Notes: generated by a model from the sequence alone, not told the origin. A stretch of 64,000 nucleotides of DNA from Streptomyces sp. NBC_01264 (GCF_026340675.1 NZ_JAPEOX010000002.1:310001-374000); one strand, 5' to 3'. Shown: positions 43,539 through 54,494, counted from the stretch's first letter. Numbers and translations are program-made.

Positions 43539-43608
43539 GAGGGCCAGGGCCCCCGTGCCGGAGCGGCAGCCATATGGCTGCCGCTCCGGCACGGGGGCCC
43601 TGGCCCTC
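43539..43608. terminator. Perfect 70-bp palindrome, bidirectional terminator
   Basis: The 35 bp 43539-43573 are the exact reverse complement of 43574-43608 with CATATG at the centre and no unpaired spacer. It lies 22 bp past the NlpC/P60 stop and 14 bp past the convergent cupin stop, so it would terminate both. Confidence 0.93.
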
Positions 43609-43622
43609 CGCGAAGTGGCCGG

Positions 43623-44069
43623 TCAGCCGACGCTCACCGCGAGCGGACCGGCCGAGGAGTTGAGATAGGTCACGAGCAGGACGACCTCGTCGCCGCCCGT
43701 GTTGATGCCCTCGTGCACGTGCTCCTCTCCCCGGGGCTCCAGGAGGGCGTCACCCGCGTGGTAGACGTGGGTCGGGCCGTTGTCGGCGACGTGCGTCAGC
43801 TCGCCCTGCTCGACGACGGCCAACACGTCTCCCGGGTGGAAGTGCCGGCCCGTGCTCCCGGACACGGGGATCGTGATCCGCCGTATGAGCACTTCCGACA
43901 CGCCGTCGGCGTGCAGTTCCATCGGCTCCGGGGCGGTTCCCCGGGCGAGGTGCCGGGCCGTCGGGGCATACGGATGGTCGTCGTACTCCTCGGCACGGAC
44001 GTCACCGGCCGGCACGGTCGGCCGGCGCCTGGCGCGCAGGGGGCGGATGCGGGGGGATGTGGTGGCCAT
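43623..44069 (-). CDS. Cupin-domain protein
   Basis: The 148-residue protein has the two cupin motifs: GRHFHPGDVLAVVEQGELTHV (with metal-binding His) and YHAGDALLEPRGEEHVHEGINTGGDEVVLLVTYL. The N-terminal 50 residues are Arg/Pro-rich, perhaps a short tail. Cupins of this size may bind small metabolites or act as dioxygenases; the substrate cannot be told. The ATG at 44069 was taken as start because GGAGGCTCC precedes it. Confidence 0.8.
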   Translation of the reverse strand: MATTSPRIRPLRARRRPTVPAGDVRAEEYDDHPYAPTARHLARGTAPEPMELHADGVSEVLIRRITIPVSGSTGRHFHPGDVLAVVEQGELTHVADNGPTHVYHAGDALLEPRGEEHVHEGINTGGDEVVLLVTYLNSSAGPLAVSVG

Positions 44070-44199
44070 GGGAGCCTCCGGGTTCGAGTCGTCTTGCTGC
44101 CCCCTCAGCCTCCGGCCGGACCGGCCGGCCGGCACCCCCCGGGCGGGGGACGTCAGCGGTTGACGGACCGGTCCCCCGGTGAGGGCCGCAGGCCGGAGC

Positions 44200-44637
44200 T
44201 CAGTTCAGCGCGAAACCCGCGTACACGGTCTTGCCGCACCCCTCGTCCTGGCGCGGCGCCACGCCCCAGCGGTCGGCGAGGGCGGTCACCAGCTGGCAGC
44301 CGTAGCCGCCGGTCTCGCCCTTCGCCTCGTCCACGGGTTCCCGGGGCGTGGTCTCGGACCCGTCCTCGACCTCGACCACCAGCTCGCCCCGCTCGCAGCG
44401 CACCCGCACCTCGTCGGCGCCGCCGGCGTGCCGGCAGGCATTGGTGACCAGCTCGGAGACCACCAGGAGGACGTCATCGGCCCGGCGCACGGCCTCCTGA
44501 CACCCGGCGCGACTGCACCCGTCGATCAGGTCGGCCACGAGCTTGCGGGCCTCCCGGACCGCCAGGCTCGCGCAGCCGGGGCGAAGCAGTGACGATGCGG
44601 TGCAGTGGGGCTCGAAAGCGCTCACGATCAATCCCAT
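44200..44637 (-). CDS. Anti-sigma-type (RsbW-like) ATP-binding protein
   Basis: A 145-residue protein with a histidine-kinase-like ATPase fold: VSELVTNACRHAGGADEVRV (N box), VEVEDGSETTP and GGYGCQLVTALADRWGV (G box). Short proteins of this type are Ser kinases that sequester sigma factors or anti-anti-sigma factors and are very numerous in Streptomyces. Eight Cys or so are unusual and could give redox sensitivity. No partner gene is adjacent. Confidence 0.82.
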   Translation of the reverse strand: MGLIVSAFEPHCTASSLLRPGCASLAVREARKLVADLIDGCSRAGCQEAVRRADDVLLVVSELVTNACRHAGGADEVRVRCERGELVVEVEDGSETTPREPVDEAKGETGGYGCQLVTALADRWGVAPRQDEGCGKTVYAGFALN

Positions 44638-45008
44638 TTCAGACGATTGAGGCGGAGGTCTGCAGATTTCGCTTCTTATGACCCGTCAAGCACACCCCAG
44701 CGGCCTCGTCCGGGTATCCACCAGCGGGCCATCCCGGCGTCCGAGAGCGGGTCGTCCGGTGGCCGCGGCCGGGTCCCCCGAACGGCCCTCCCCGGATCGG
44801 CGCCGCGGCCACGCCCCCGCGGCCCTGCCCCGCCGCCCCGCCCGGCCCTGCCCTGCCCTGCGGCGGCACCGCCCCGCCCTGCCGCCCGGGCTCGCTCCCC
44901 CGGTCCCTTCCCCCGTGCGGTGGAACCGCCCTTCTCCCCCGCACGGCATCCTCGTCGCACCAGCGACACGAGGAGCCCCGGAGCCGGGGACGGACGGGAG
45001 CCCCTGAC
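44638..45008. other. Intergenic region, strongly C/G-biased
   Basis: About 370 bp with runs of CCGCCCCGCCC on the plus strand and no convincing gene. It should carry the promoters of the divergent anti-sigma-type and PBP genes. Otherwise I see nothing in it. Confidence 0.5.
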
Positions 45009-46460
45009 GTGAACAGAACGGTCCGGCGCACGGCCGTGCTGCTGCTGCTCCTTCTCCTGGCCCTGCTCGTTCGCGCCACCTGGATCCAGGGCCCCGGCGC
45101 CGGGGCCCTGGCCGACAACGACCACAACCGGCGGTTCGCGCTGCGCCGCTACGCCCGGCCCCTCGGCGACATCTACGCGGGCGGGCAGCCCCTGACAGGT
45201 TCGGAGCACACCGGGTCGGGGCCCCTCGCCTACCAGCGGACCTACGCCGACGGTCCCCTCTACGCTCCCGTGACCGGCTACGACTCCCAGCTCTACGGCA
45301 GCACCCTGCTCGAGCGGCTCTACCGGGGCGATCTGGACGGCACGGACACCCGCATGCAGTCCCCCCTGGACGTGCTGACGAAAAGCCCCGGCCCCCCGGG
45401 CGCGGTGATGACCACCATCGACCCCGCGGTCCAGCGGGCCGGCTTCGCCGCCCTGAGCGGTGCCTCGGGAGGCGCCGTGGCCCTCGATCCGGCGTCGGGC
45501 GCCGTCCTGGCCATGGTCAGCTCACCCTCCTACGACCCCGGACTCATCAGCGGCGGCCCCGGCGCGGCCGCGGCCTGGAAGAAGTTGTCCGCCGACCGCG
45601 GCCGCGCCATGGCCAACCTCGCGCTGCGCGAACCCGTTGCACCCGGCTCCGCGTTCAAGCTGGTCACCGCCGCCGCGGCGCTGGAGGACGGGCTCTACCC
45701 GTCGGTCGACACACCGACCCGCAGCCCCCTCCCGTACACCCTGCCGGGCACGCGGACCCCCCTGCCCAACGAGGACGCGTCCGCGCCCTGCCGCAACGCC
45801 ACGCTGCGCACGGCCCTGCGGTACTCGTGCAACAACGTGTTCGCGAACGTCGCCCATGACCTGGGGCAGCCGAAGATGCTCGCCATGGCCCGGAAGTTCG
45901 GCTTCGACGAGCCCCGGCAGGACTTCCCCGTCCGGGCCGCCACCAGCGTGTATCCCACGTCGGCGATGACGGAGTCCTCGCTCGCCCTCACCGGCATCGG
46001 GCAGTTCGACGTCACCGCGACTCCCCTGCAGATGGCCATGGTCTCGGCGGCCATCGTGAACGACGGCAGGCTGGCGGCACCGTACCTGGTCTCCGAGGTC
46101 ACCGATCACGGCGGACGCCCGGTGCTGAGCGTTCCCCGGGGCGGCACCTCCCAGGTGATCAGCCCGCAGACGGCCGAGCAGCTCCGCAGCGCGATGGAGA
46201 CCGTGGTCGGCAAGGGCAGCGGCGCGGCGGCCCGCGTGCCGGGGGCGGAGGTCGGCGGCAAGACCGGCACCGCCCAGCGGGGCGTCGGCAACAGCGGGAA
46301 CCCGTACGCCTGGTTCACCGCGTACGGTCGCAAGGGCGACCGGCAGGTGGCCGTCGCGGTATGGATCCGGGACTCCGCCGCCGCCCGCTCCGAGGTCTCC
46401 GGAGGACGGCTGGCCGCGCCCGTGGCGGCACGGATGATGACCGCGGCCCTGAACCACTGA
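45009..46460 (+). CDS. Penicillin-binding protein (transpeptidase)
   Basis: The 483-residue protein has an N-terminal membrane anchor (10-21), a PBP dimerisation domain and a transpeptidase domain with SxxK at Ser214-Lys217 (PGSAFK), SCN at 273-275 (SxN) and KTG at 418-420. It lacks a glycosyltransferase domain, so it is a monofunctional class B-like enzyme of the FtsI/PbpA group. It cross-links peptidoglycan outside the membrane. It has a GTG start. The sortase gene 250 bp downstream is on the same strand, which hints at a link to surface-protein anchoring. Confidence 0.93.
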   Translation: MNRTVRRTAVLLLLLLLALLVRATWIQGPGAGALADNDHNRRFALRRYARPLGDIYAGGQPLTGSEHTGSGPLAYQRTYADGPLYAPVTGYDSQLYGSTLLERLYRGDLDGTDTRMQSPLDVLTKSPGPPGAVMTTIDPAVQRAGFAALSGASGGAVALDPASGAVLAMVSSPSYDPGLISGGPGAAAAWKKLSADRGRAMANLALREPVAPGSAFKLVTAAAALEDGLYPSVDTPTRSPLPYTLPGTRTPLPNEDASAPCRNATLRTALRYSCNNVFANVAHDLGQPKMLAMARKFGFDEPRQDFPVRAATSVYPTSAMTESSLALTGIGQFDVTATPLQMAMVSAAIVNDGRLAAPYLVSEVTDHGGRPVLSVPRGGTSQVISPQTAEQLRSAMETVVGKGSGAAARVPGAEVGGKTGTAQRGVGNSGNPYAWFTAYGRKGDRQVAVAVWIRDSAAARSEVSGGRLAAPVAARMMTAALNH

Positions 46461-46713
46461 CCCGGGCGGCCGTGGCCGCGGCTCCGTAGCGCCTCCCCCA
46501 GCCGGAACCGCTCCGGGCCGTCCCCTCCTGCCGGCCGCCCCTGCCGGACCCTCCTGCCGGACCCTGGCCAGGCACCCCTCCGGCCGGATGCGCACGCACG
46601 CTGCCCGGACGTCTACCCCGGAGGCGGCTGCGGCCGGGGCATCGCCGGACGCATCGTACGGAGGACCACCTGTGCTGCACGCCCACCGGGCAGTACCGCT
46701 CCAAGGAACCGAC

Positions 46714-47508
46714 ATGCCTCGTTCGCCCTCCCCCCGAACCCACCGTTCGGACGGCCGCACCACGCACCGGGCCGCACCACGCGGCAAAGCGGCGCGCCCC
46801 GCCACCGCCCCGCGCAGACGGGCGGCTCCGCGCCGCGCGGCAGGCCGGGGCGGCTCGGTCGCCGGCCGGCTCGGTGTGTTCCTGTGCGTACTGGGACTGC
46901 TCCTGGGCCTGTACACCGCCTACTCGGTGTGGGGGACGGACTACTTCGCGAACCGCAAGGCCCAGAGCAATTCCGCGGATCTGCGGGCGCAATGGAAGCA
47001 GGAGGGCACGACCGCGAAGGGGCGCACGCCGCCGCCGGGCAGCGCGATCGGCTTCCTGTACGTGCCCCGGATGAGCAGGGACCCGGTCCTCATCAAGCCC
47101 GGCACGGCCAAGAGCGTCCTCGACAAGGGCGTGGCGGGCGTGTACACCGATGCCGCCAGGCCCTGGGACACCACCGGCAACTTCGCGCTGGCCGCGCACC
47201 GGGACGGGCACGGGGCGAAGTTCCACAACATGGACCGGATCCGTCCGGGCGACACGGCGGTCGTCGAGACCCGCGACACCTGGTACGTCTACACGATGGA
47301 CAAGGTCCTGCCGAAGACCTCCATCGACAACACCGGGATCCTCCAGGCCGTGCCGAAGGGCTCCGGCTACTCGGGTCCCGGCCGCTACATCACGCTGACC
47401 ACGTGCACCCCGAAGTACACCTCGAAGTTCCGCATGGCCGTCTGGGGCCACCTGGTGCGCACGATGCCCGTAGACCCCGCCGGAACCCTGCCGACGGAGC
47501 TGCGGTGA
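46714..47508 (+). CDS. Class E sortase
   Basis: The 264-residue protein has a basic N-terminus, a membrane segment at about 50-72, and a sortase domain with His162 (AAHRDG), Cys231 (TLTTCTP) and Arg240 (FRMAVW). Class E sortases of actinomycetes cleave LAxTG-type signals, and a candidate substrate with LASTG is encoded at 62737. AAGGAA lies before the ATG at 46714; an in-frame ATG 126 bp upstream would extend it. The next gene overlaps by GTGA. Confidence 0.93.
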   Translation: MPRSPSPRTHRSDGRTTHRAAPRGKAARPATAPRRRAAPRRAAGRGGSVAGRLGVFLCVLGLLLGLYTAYSVWGTDYFANRKAQSNSADLRAQWKQEGTTAKGRTPPPGSAIGFLYVPRMSRDPVLIKPGTAKSVLDKGVAGVYTDAARPWDTTGNFALAAHRDGHGAKFHNMDRIRPGDTAVVETRDTWYVYTMDKVLPKTSIDNTGILQAVPKGSGYSGPGRYITLTTCTPKYTSKFRMAVWGHLVRTMPVDPAGTLPTELR

Positions 47509-47903
47509 GGAAGCGCACGCGGATCGACGTGGCACTGGGCCAGGCCCGCGCCGCGGCACTTGTCGAGCGGTACCGGGACCGACTGGTGGAACAGGACCTG
47601 ATCCCGCCCGACCGGGCGCTGCGCCTGGCGTGCCAGGCGTACTGCGAGGGCTACGTGTACGTCACCGCGGCGCCGGGACAGGTCTGGGAGCGGATCGAGA
47701 AGGAGGACGGGGGCAGCGACCACCTGCTGATCCTCTCCTTCGACCAGTCCTGGCTGGGACGCACGGCCCTGTGCGAATTCACCGACGGGGAGCACGAGGA
47801 GCTGCTCCTCGACGAGCTGGACGAGCAGTACGCGCTCCACTCCTGGCCCGCCGATGAGGGCGGCGAAGCGTCGTGGACCGGCCCCGGGCAGCGTCCCTAC
47901 TGA
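47505..47903 (+). CDS. Small acidic protein downstream of the sortase gene
   Basis: A 132-residue soluble protein beginning RKRTRIDVALGQARAAALVERY. A central YVYVTAAPGQVWERIEKEDGGSDHLLILSFDQSWLGRTALCEF and acidic helix EEEHEELLLDELDE are seen. The GTG start overlaps the sortase stop (GTGA), so the genes are translationally coupled. Function unknown. Confidence 0.7.
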   Translation: MRKRTRIDVALGQARAAALVERYRDRLVEQDLIPPDRALRLACQAYCEGYVYVTAAPGQVWERIEKEDGGSDHLLILSFDQSWLGRTALCEFTDGEHEELLLDELDEQYALHSWPADEGGEASWTGPGQRPY

Positions 47904-47936
47904 CCTTCCGGGCAGCCCCGGCGGGACTTCCCTCAC

Positions 47937-47966
47937 GGCCTCCCGGGCAGGTGCTCCCGGGAGGCC
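47937..47966 (+). terminator. Hairpin terminator of the PBP-sortase operon
   Basis: An 11-bp perfect stem (47937-47947 with 47956-47966) and 8-base loop, 33 bp past the last gene. Confidence 0.82.
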
Positions 47967-48149
47967 TCCCGTGCCTGCGGGTGAGGTGACCGTCCACCGG
48001 CCGGTCCGTCGACCGGGGGATCGGCGGTGCCGCGCCCCACGCACAGACTTGGCGGACAGGCCCCACAGGCCCCCGCCCACCCCGTGCGACCCGCCCCTCG
48101 AGGCCGGTCCGTAGGGGCAGAGGCGTCACTGCGGCCCCCGAGGAGCACG

Positions 48150-49676
<1,527 letters not shown>

Positions 49677-49748
49677 CCGCCGCGGGCCCCCGAACCCCCG
49701 GTCGCTCCCCCTCGTTCCCACTCGTTCCCCCGAAAGGCAACGCCCCCC

Positions 49749-50951
49749 ATGACATCCGAAGCCCGGCTCGCCCGCGCCGCATTCGCCACGATGACCACCT
49801 TCGGCCTGATGGGCGCCGTCAGCGCGGTCTGGGTGGTCCGCATTCCGGCACTGCGGGACAAGTTCGGCCTGACCGAGTCCCAGGTGGGCCTGGAAGTCCT
49901 CGCCTGGGGGCTCGGAGCGCTGGTGGCCATGCAGTTCTCCACCCGGCTCCTCGGCCGGTACGGCAGCCACCGCGTGCTGCGCGTGGCCGTCCCCGCCTCG
50001 GTGGCCGGTCTGCTGCTGCTCGCCTTCGCCCCCGGTTTCGGCTTCCTCCTGGCGGGGGGCCTGCTGTTCGGGGGCCTGTTCGGTCTCGTGGACGTGGCGG
50101 CCAACGCCCAGGCCTCGTACCTGGAGCGGGTCGGCGGCCGTCCGCTGATGGGCCGGATGCACGCGGGCTGGAGCCTGGGTGCGGTGGTCGGCGGCCTCCT
50201 CGGGTCCGGACTCGCCGCCGCCGGACTGGGTTTCACGCCCTCGGTCGGTCTGGCTGCCGTGATCGCCCTCGTACCGGCCGTGCACACGGCCGCCCACTTC
50301 CTGCCCGAGGCTCCCTCCCCGGCCGCCGCCGGGGGACGTGCCCGCCGGGCGCGGTTGCCGCGGCCCGTGCTCGTGCTGGGCGCCCTGATGTTCTGTGCCT
50401 TCCTCGCCGAGGGGGCGGTCGCCGACTGGAGCGGCCTGCACCTCCATGACGGGCTGGGGGCCTCCGAAGCCGTCGCGGCCCTCGGCTACCCCGCCTTCGA
50501 ACTGGCCATGCTCGGCGGACGGCTGCTGTGCGACCGGCTGACCGGCCGCTGCGGCGCCCGGCTGCTGCTGACCGGTGCGGGACTGGCCGGTGCGGCCGGG
50601 TTCGCCCTGTTCGTCGCCGCGTCCAGCGCGCCGCTCGCGGTGGCGGGGCTCGTCCTGGTCGGCGCCGCGGTGTGCGTCGTCGTACCGCTGACCTTCTCCC
50701 TGGCCGGTCTCACCGGCGGCGAACACGCGACGGCGGCCATCGCCCGGGCCGGCACCCTGGGCTACTGCGGGCTGCTGCTCGGGCCGGTGGCCATCGGCCT
50801 GGTCGCGGAGCACACCTCGCTGCGCACCGGCTTCCTCCTCCTCGTACCGGTCTGCCTGGCGATCGCGGGCGGCGCCTGGTCCCTGCCCGACCTGCGGGTC
50901 CCGGCCCACCCCGACACCACCGGCACGAAGACCGCTCTCCACCGCACGTGA
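49749..50951 (+). CDS. MFS transporter
   Basis: A 400-residue protein with about 12 hydrophobic segments, starting with TFGLMGAVSAVWVVRIPALRDKFGLTESQVGLEVLAWGLGALVAM, the usual MFS start. It resembles the sugar or drug-efflux type MFS with a short loop. It may import or export a compound together with the POT transporter. It is coupled by position to the adhesin-like gene 20 bp downstream. Confidence 0.88.
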   Translation: MTSEARLARAAFATMTTFGLMGAVSAVWVVRIPALRDKFGLTESQVGLEVLAWGLGALVAMQFSTRLLGRYGSHRVLRVAVPASVAGLLLLAFAPGFGFLLAGGLLFGGLFGLVDVAANAQASYLERVGGRPLMGRMHAGWSLGAVVGGLLGSGLAAAGLGFTPSVGLAAVIALVPAVHTAAHFLPEAPSPAAAGGRARRARLPRPVLVLGALMFCAFLAEGAVADWSGLHLHDGLGASEAVAALGYPAFELAMLGGRLLCDRLTGRCGARLLLTGAGLAGAAGFALFVAASSAPLAVAGLVLVGAAVCVVVPLTFSLAGLTGGEHATAAIARAGTLGYCGLLLGPVAIGLVAEHTSLRTGFLLLVPVCLAIAGGAWSLPDLRVPAHPDTTGTKTALHRT

Positions 50952-50970
50952 CACGAAAGGCAACCACCTC

Positions 50971-51873
50971 ATGCCCGATCTGTTCCTCATGGCCCACGGC
51001 AGCACCCCTTCCCTGGGAGCACGGGCCCGCGTCCCGGCCGGGCGCAGCCTCGTTTCCTACGCCGATCCCGGTACCGCCCTGGCGACCACGGAGATCCAGC
51101 TGGGCCTCTCCGGGGCAGCCGGGGCGCCTGCGCCCCGGGTCCGGAGCGGAGCCATGGTCGCCAACGCACAGTTCTTCCCCGTGACCGACTTCGAGCTCTC
51201 CACGGTGTACGCGCACTTCAGCGAATGCAAGGGCGAGTTGATGACCTTGCCGGGCCCGATGTGGCTCTGCACGAACCCGGCTCTGTGCACGGGCCCCCGG
51301 CACGTGTGCGGCGGGGTGCTCGGCCCGCAGTTCGCCGCGTACGACAGGATCCACCTGCTGGCCTGTCGTGGTGGAGCCGAGAGCGGGAACTCCGTCGTCG
51401 AGGCCCTGTCCAAGGAGACCGACGCCTTCCTGGAGGGCAACTACGCGACGACGCGCATGCACTGGGCGAACCTGGACCAGACGCATCAGACGCGGTACCT
51501 CGGGTTCGAGGGGGTGCTGCTGTGGTTCCAGGTGCACAGCTGCGAGCTGCGCGCCGCGGCCGCGGTGGGCGAGTTCCACCGGCTGCTCGACTTCCAGACG
51601 GCCATGCCGAAGAAGTACCGGGACGTCCTGCTCGGGGCGGGGGACGACGACTGGCCCTGGGTCGGGGAGTTCATGGCCCAGTTGCGGACCGAACAGCAGG
51701 CACTTGTGGGCCTGGAGCAGTGCTTCGACAGCACCGTGTGGTCCGCGCTGAGCGAGGCCGGACAGCTGCGGGCCCTGGAGGTCTACCGGCTGTGGGGTCC
51801 CACGTACCTCGAGTCCGTGGAGGACAGCATCACCGCCGCCGGCCTGGTGGTGCCCGGACAGCTGACCCTGTGA
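50971..51873 (+). CDS. Adhesin-like (Stv-domain type) protein of unknown role
   Basis: The 300-residue protein opens MPDLFLMAHGSTPSLGARARVPAGRSLVSYADPG. Later it has CTGPRHVCGGVLGPQF and YDRIHLLACRGGAESGNSVVEAL, resembling the putative adhesin (Stv) domain. There is no signal peptide, so the cell location is unclear. The C-terminal 140 residues are helical with Trp- and Cys-rich stretches. It follows two transporter genes in one apparent operon, an unusual combination. Confidence in the family name is moderate. Confidence 0.65.
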   Translation: MPDLFLMAHGSTPSLGARARVPAGRSLVSYADPGTALATTEIQLGLSGAAGAPAPRVRSGAMVANAQFFPVTDFELSTVYAHFSECKGELMTLPGPMWLCTNPALCTGPRHVCGGVLGPQFAAYDRIHLLACRGGAESGNSVVEALSKETDAFLEGNYATTRMHWANLDQTHQTRYLGFEGVLLWFQVHSCELRAAAAVGEFHRLLDFQTAMPKKYRDVLLGAGDDDWPWVGEFMAQLRTEQQALVGLEQCFDSTVWSALSEAGQLRALEVYRLWGPTYLESVEDSITAAGLVVPGQLTL

Positions 51874-51944
51874 CCGGCGGACGCGGGTCCGAGCAGCACG
51901 GACATCATGGCCCTACTGGCCGGTAAGAGCGATACCGGGACAGA

Positions 51945-52490
51945 TCAGGCCAGACCCGCCAAGGCCGCCAGTACCGCCTCGACCCTGCGATCCAGCGGGC
52001 CTGCGAGTTCCAGGATCGGCACCCGCTCCCACGCGTCCAGCGGATCTCCGTGCAGGATCTCCGCGAGGGCCTCGTCCATCCTGCCCCGCAGGCCCGGCAA
52101 TTCGGCCCCGGGCAACAGCCGCTCCGTCTCGGGCGTCACCGGCAGGAGCACCAGGAGGTCCAGGCTCGACATGGCCGACTCCAACGCCTGCTGCCCGGCC
52201 TCGTCGACCTCTCCCTCGACGGAGCGACCGCACGCCACGAGGTAGGCGAGGAAGTCCGCCGGTGTCCGGTCGAAAACGACATCGGCGGCACCGGAACCGA
52301 GCTGCTGCACGGACAGGGCGAGCTGTGCCCGGTAGTCCGCGGACGTCGGGGGGTCCGCGAAGGGGTACCCCTCCTCCTCCAGCACGAGGTACGGCTCTTC
52401 CACGGCCATGTACCCGGGCAGCGCCGCACACAGCTCCTCGACCAAGGTCGTCTTCCCCGTACCGTGGGTGCCGGACACTCCGATGCGCAT
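51945..52490 (-). CDS. P-loop NTPase of the AAA/kinase type
   Basis: A 181-residue protein with Walker A GTHGTGKTTLVEEL at residues 6-19. YMAVEEPYLVLEEEGYPF and VVFDRTPADFLAYL contain acidic and DRTP motifs typical of ATP-dependent kinases of the nucleoside or nicotinamide-riboside type (AAA_28-like). It may phosphorylate a small molecule. The ATG at 52490 follows GGAAGGGAAGG at good spacing. Confidence 0.78.
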   Translation of the reverse strand: MRIGVSGTHGTGKTTLVEELCAALPGYMAVEEPYLVLEEEGYPFADPPTSADYRAQLALSVQQLGSGAADVVFDRTPADFLAYLVACGRSVEGEVDEAGQQALESAMSSLDLLVLLPVTPETERLLPGAELPGLRGRMDEALAEILHGDPLDAWERVPILELAGPLDRRVEAVLAALAGLA

Positions 52491-52895
52491 CGCCGCCTCC
52501 TTCCCTTCCCGGAAGGCGAGGCCCCCCCCGGCCGCCGGGGCGGCCCGCACCGCCCGCACCGGGAATCCCGTGCGGCACGACCTCCGGCCACCTTACGGCG
52601 CACGGACGGCTGCCGCGCGGCGGCCCCGGCGTCGCCCGCCACCCTCTGCGACGACGGGTGTGCGCACGGCTCACTCCGGACCACGGAAGGCGATGCGAAC
52701 CTGCGCAGTTCCTTAAGGGCTCCTGATGCGAACCATCAGAACCGCCTCGAACCCCGTCGGCAGCCCTAGGCTCGCGATCGGCCAGAACGGCTAGATCCAC
52801 TTCCCGTCGGAGACCTGACGCCGGGTCCGTTCCGGCCGCTCCGTCGGCCTCCTCCCGGCCACGGAGAAGTCTGCACTGACAAGGGGTACACCGTC
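52491..52895. other. Intergenic region between divergent genes
   Basis: About 405 bp that must contain the promoters of the P-loop and thioredoxin-fold genes. A TGATGCGAACCATCA motif with an 5-bp inverted arm around 52727-52741 is the only small symmetry I noticed. No credible gene. Confidence 0.45.
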
Positions 52896-53708
52896 ATGGC
52901 CGCACACCGCCGACAGCGCGCCTACCGCATACCGGGGCTCGTCCGCTTCTCCGCCGTCTCCCTGACGGTGGCCACCGCAGCGTTCGCCACCGCGTGCGGC
53001 GCCAATGCCGGGAAGGGAGAGCACACCGAGAACGCGGCCGCCTTCTCGGCCCCGGACCTGTCCGCTCCGGAGAGCCCGGCCGGCACCGTGACGGTGCTCG
53101 AGTCCGGGGCTCCCACCCCGTCGGCCTCCGCCGGCACCTCCGCCGCCCCCACCCCGTCCGCCTCGGTCAGCGCCTCGGCAGCTGCCCGCGCAGCCGCGGC
53201 CGCAGCGCCCGCCGGCGCCGCCGCGAAGCCCGCAGCCAAGAGCCCCTCGAAGCCCGCGGCGTCCAAGCCTGCCCCGGCGCCGAAGACGAGCACCCCCACC
53301 GGGGGCGGCTCGGCGAAGGGCTCCTCCGGTTTCACCCCCGGCTACCGGGAGGGCGCCAATGTCTCGTCGGCCGTCAAGGCGGCGATCGCCGCGGCCAAGG
53401 CCGACGGCAAGAAGGTGCTGATCGACTTCGGGGCCAACTGGTGCGGCAACTGCAAGGCCGCCGACAAGGTGTTCGGCGGCAGCACGGTCGGGGGGATCCT
53501 CGACTCGTCCTACCACGTGGTCAAAGCCGACATCGACTCCAATTTCGACGTGCTGCGCAAGTACTCCCCCAGCACCGGTGAGGCCTACAAGATGCCGGTC
53601 CTCGTCATCCTGGACGGGAACGGCAAGGTCGTGACCGAGACCCACTCGACCGGAAATCCCCCCCTCACCAACGACGGCCTGGGCGCGTTCCTCCGCAAGT
53701 GGGCTTGA
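52896..53708 (+). CDS. Thioredoxin-fold lipoprotein with WCGNC motif (DsbD-gamma-like)
   Basis: The 270-residue protein has a signal peptide with a lipobox-like FATAC (Cys34), a long Ala/Pro/Ser linker (about 45-145), and a thioredoxin-fold domain with VLIDFGANWCGNCKAAD (Cys183, Cys186) and MPVLVILDGNGKVV with the cis-Pro. It resembles the C-terminal domain of DsbD, which passes electrons to the outer side. The companion gene 150 bp downstream resembles the N-terminal DsbD domain. No membrane-spanning DsbD core is encoded nearby. It probably acts on secreted thiols at the membrane. Confidence 0.82.
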   Translation: MAAHRRQRAYRIPGLVRFSAVSLTVATAAFATACGANAGKGEHTENAAAFSAPDLSAPESPAGTVTVLESGAPTPSASAGTSAAPTPSASVSASAAARAAAAAAPAGAAAKPAAKSPSKPAASKPAPAPKTSTPTGGGSAKGSSGFTPGYREGANVSSAVKAAIAAAKADGKKVLIDFGANWCGNCKAADKVFGGSTVGGILDSSYHVVKADIDSNFDVLRKYSPSTGEAYKMPVLVILDGNGKVVTETHSTGNPPLTNDGLGAFLRKWA

Positions 53709-53855
53709 TGACCCGGCGCGGCGAGAGAGCGCGCGCCCGGCGTCGCGAGGCCGACGGGAGACCGGCAACGGGCCCCCGCCCCTCGTCGGCGCCTCATCGG
53801 CCCCACTGCGAAGCCCGGCTGCTTCCGCACCATCCACCTCAGAGGAAAACGACAC

Positions 53856-54467
53856 GTGATACGACACGCACCTGACGCACGCCCCGGTACGGACCCGAAG
53901 GGCAGTCCCGGCCGAGCGGCACGGCGCTGCGCGGCCCGGGCCGCGGCGGGTCTCCTGCTCGCGGGCACCGCCCTCACCGGGTGCGGACAGGAGCAGGACC
54001 AGCAGCCCGAACATCCCGCTGCCGTCGCCGAGTTCAAGGAGAACGGCGTCACCGTGAAGCTCAGTGTCTCCGACTGGAAGGCGTCCTCGGGCACCCTGGT
54101 GGCCACGTTCACCCCGGACAAACCCGGATATCACCTCTACAGCACCGACCTGCCCGCGGACGGCATCGAGGGGGTGGGCCGGCCCACCGAGATCCGCGTC
54201 AGCGGAACCGCCGCCGCTTCCGGGGCCCTGCAGGCCGACGCGGCCGTACGGACCATCACCGTCCCCGGCGTCGACAGTCCCGTGCCGGTCTACCCGGACG
54301 GGCCCGTGACCACGAAGCTGGCGATCCGGGCGACGGGCGCGGGCGAGGCGGAGGTGGCGGTCGGCTACGCGAGCTGCAGCGCGACCGAGGGCTGCACGAT
54401 CCCGGTCGCCGGCCGGAAGGTGGCCCTGCGCACCGACACGGACCACGTCTCGCTCACGGCGGGCTGA
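53856..54467 (+). CDS. DsbD-alpha-like lipoprotein
   Basis: A 203-residue lipoprotein: signal peptide ends in LTGC (Cys43). The domain from about 58 has NGVTVKLSVSDWKASSGTLVATFTPDKPGYHLYST, and GYASCSATEGCTIPVAGRKV places two Cys six residues apart (174 and 180), the same spacing as the redox pair of E. coli nDsbD. It likely relays reducing power to periplasmic or exported partners from the thioredoxin-fold lipoprotein. GTG start with AGAGGAAAAC before it. Confidence 0.75.
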   Translation: MIRHAPDARPGTDPKGSPGRAARRCAARAAAGLLLAGTALTGCGQEQDQQPEHPAAVAEFKENGVTVKLSVSDWKASSGTLVATFTPDKPGYHLYSTDLPADGIEGVGRPTEIRVSGTAAASGALQADAAVRTITVPGVDSPVPVYPDGPVTTKLAIRATGAGEAEVAVGYASCSATEGCTIPVAGRKVALRTDTDHVSLTAG

Positions 54468-54494
54468 CGGCCGAGTCCGGGTCCGCCCGCGCCG

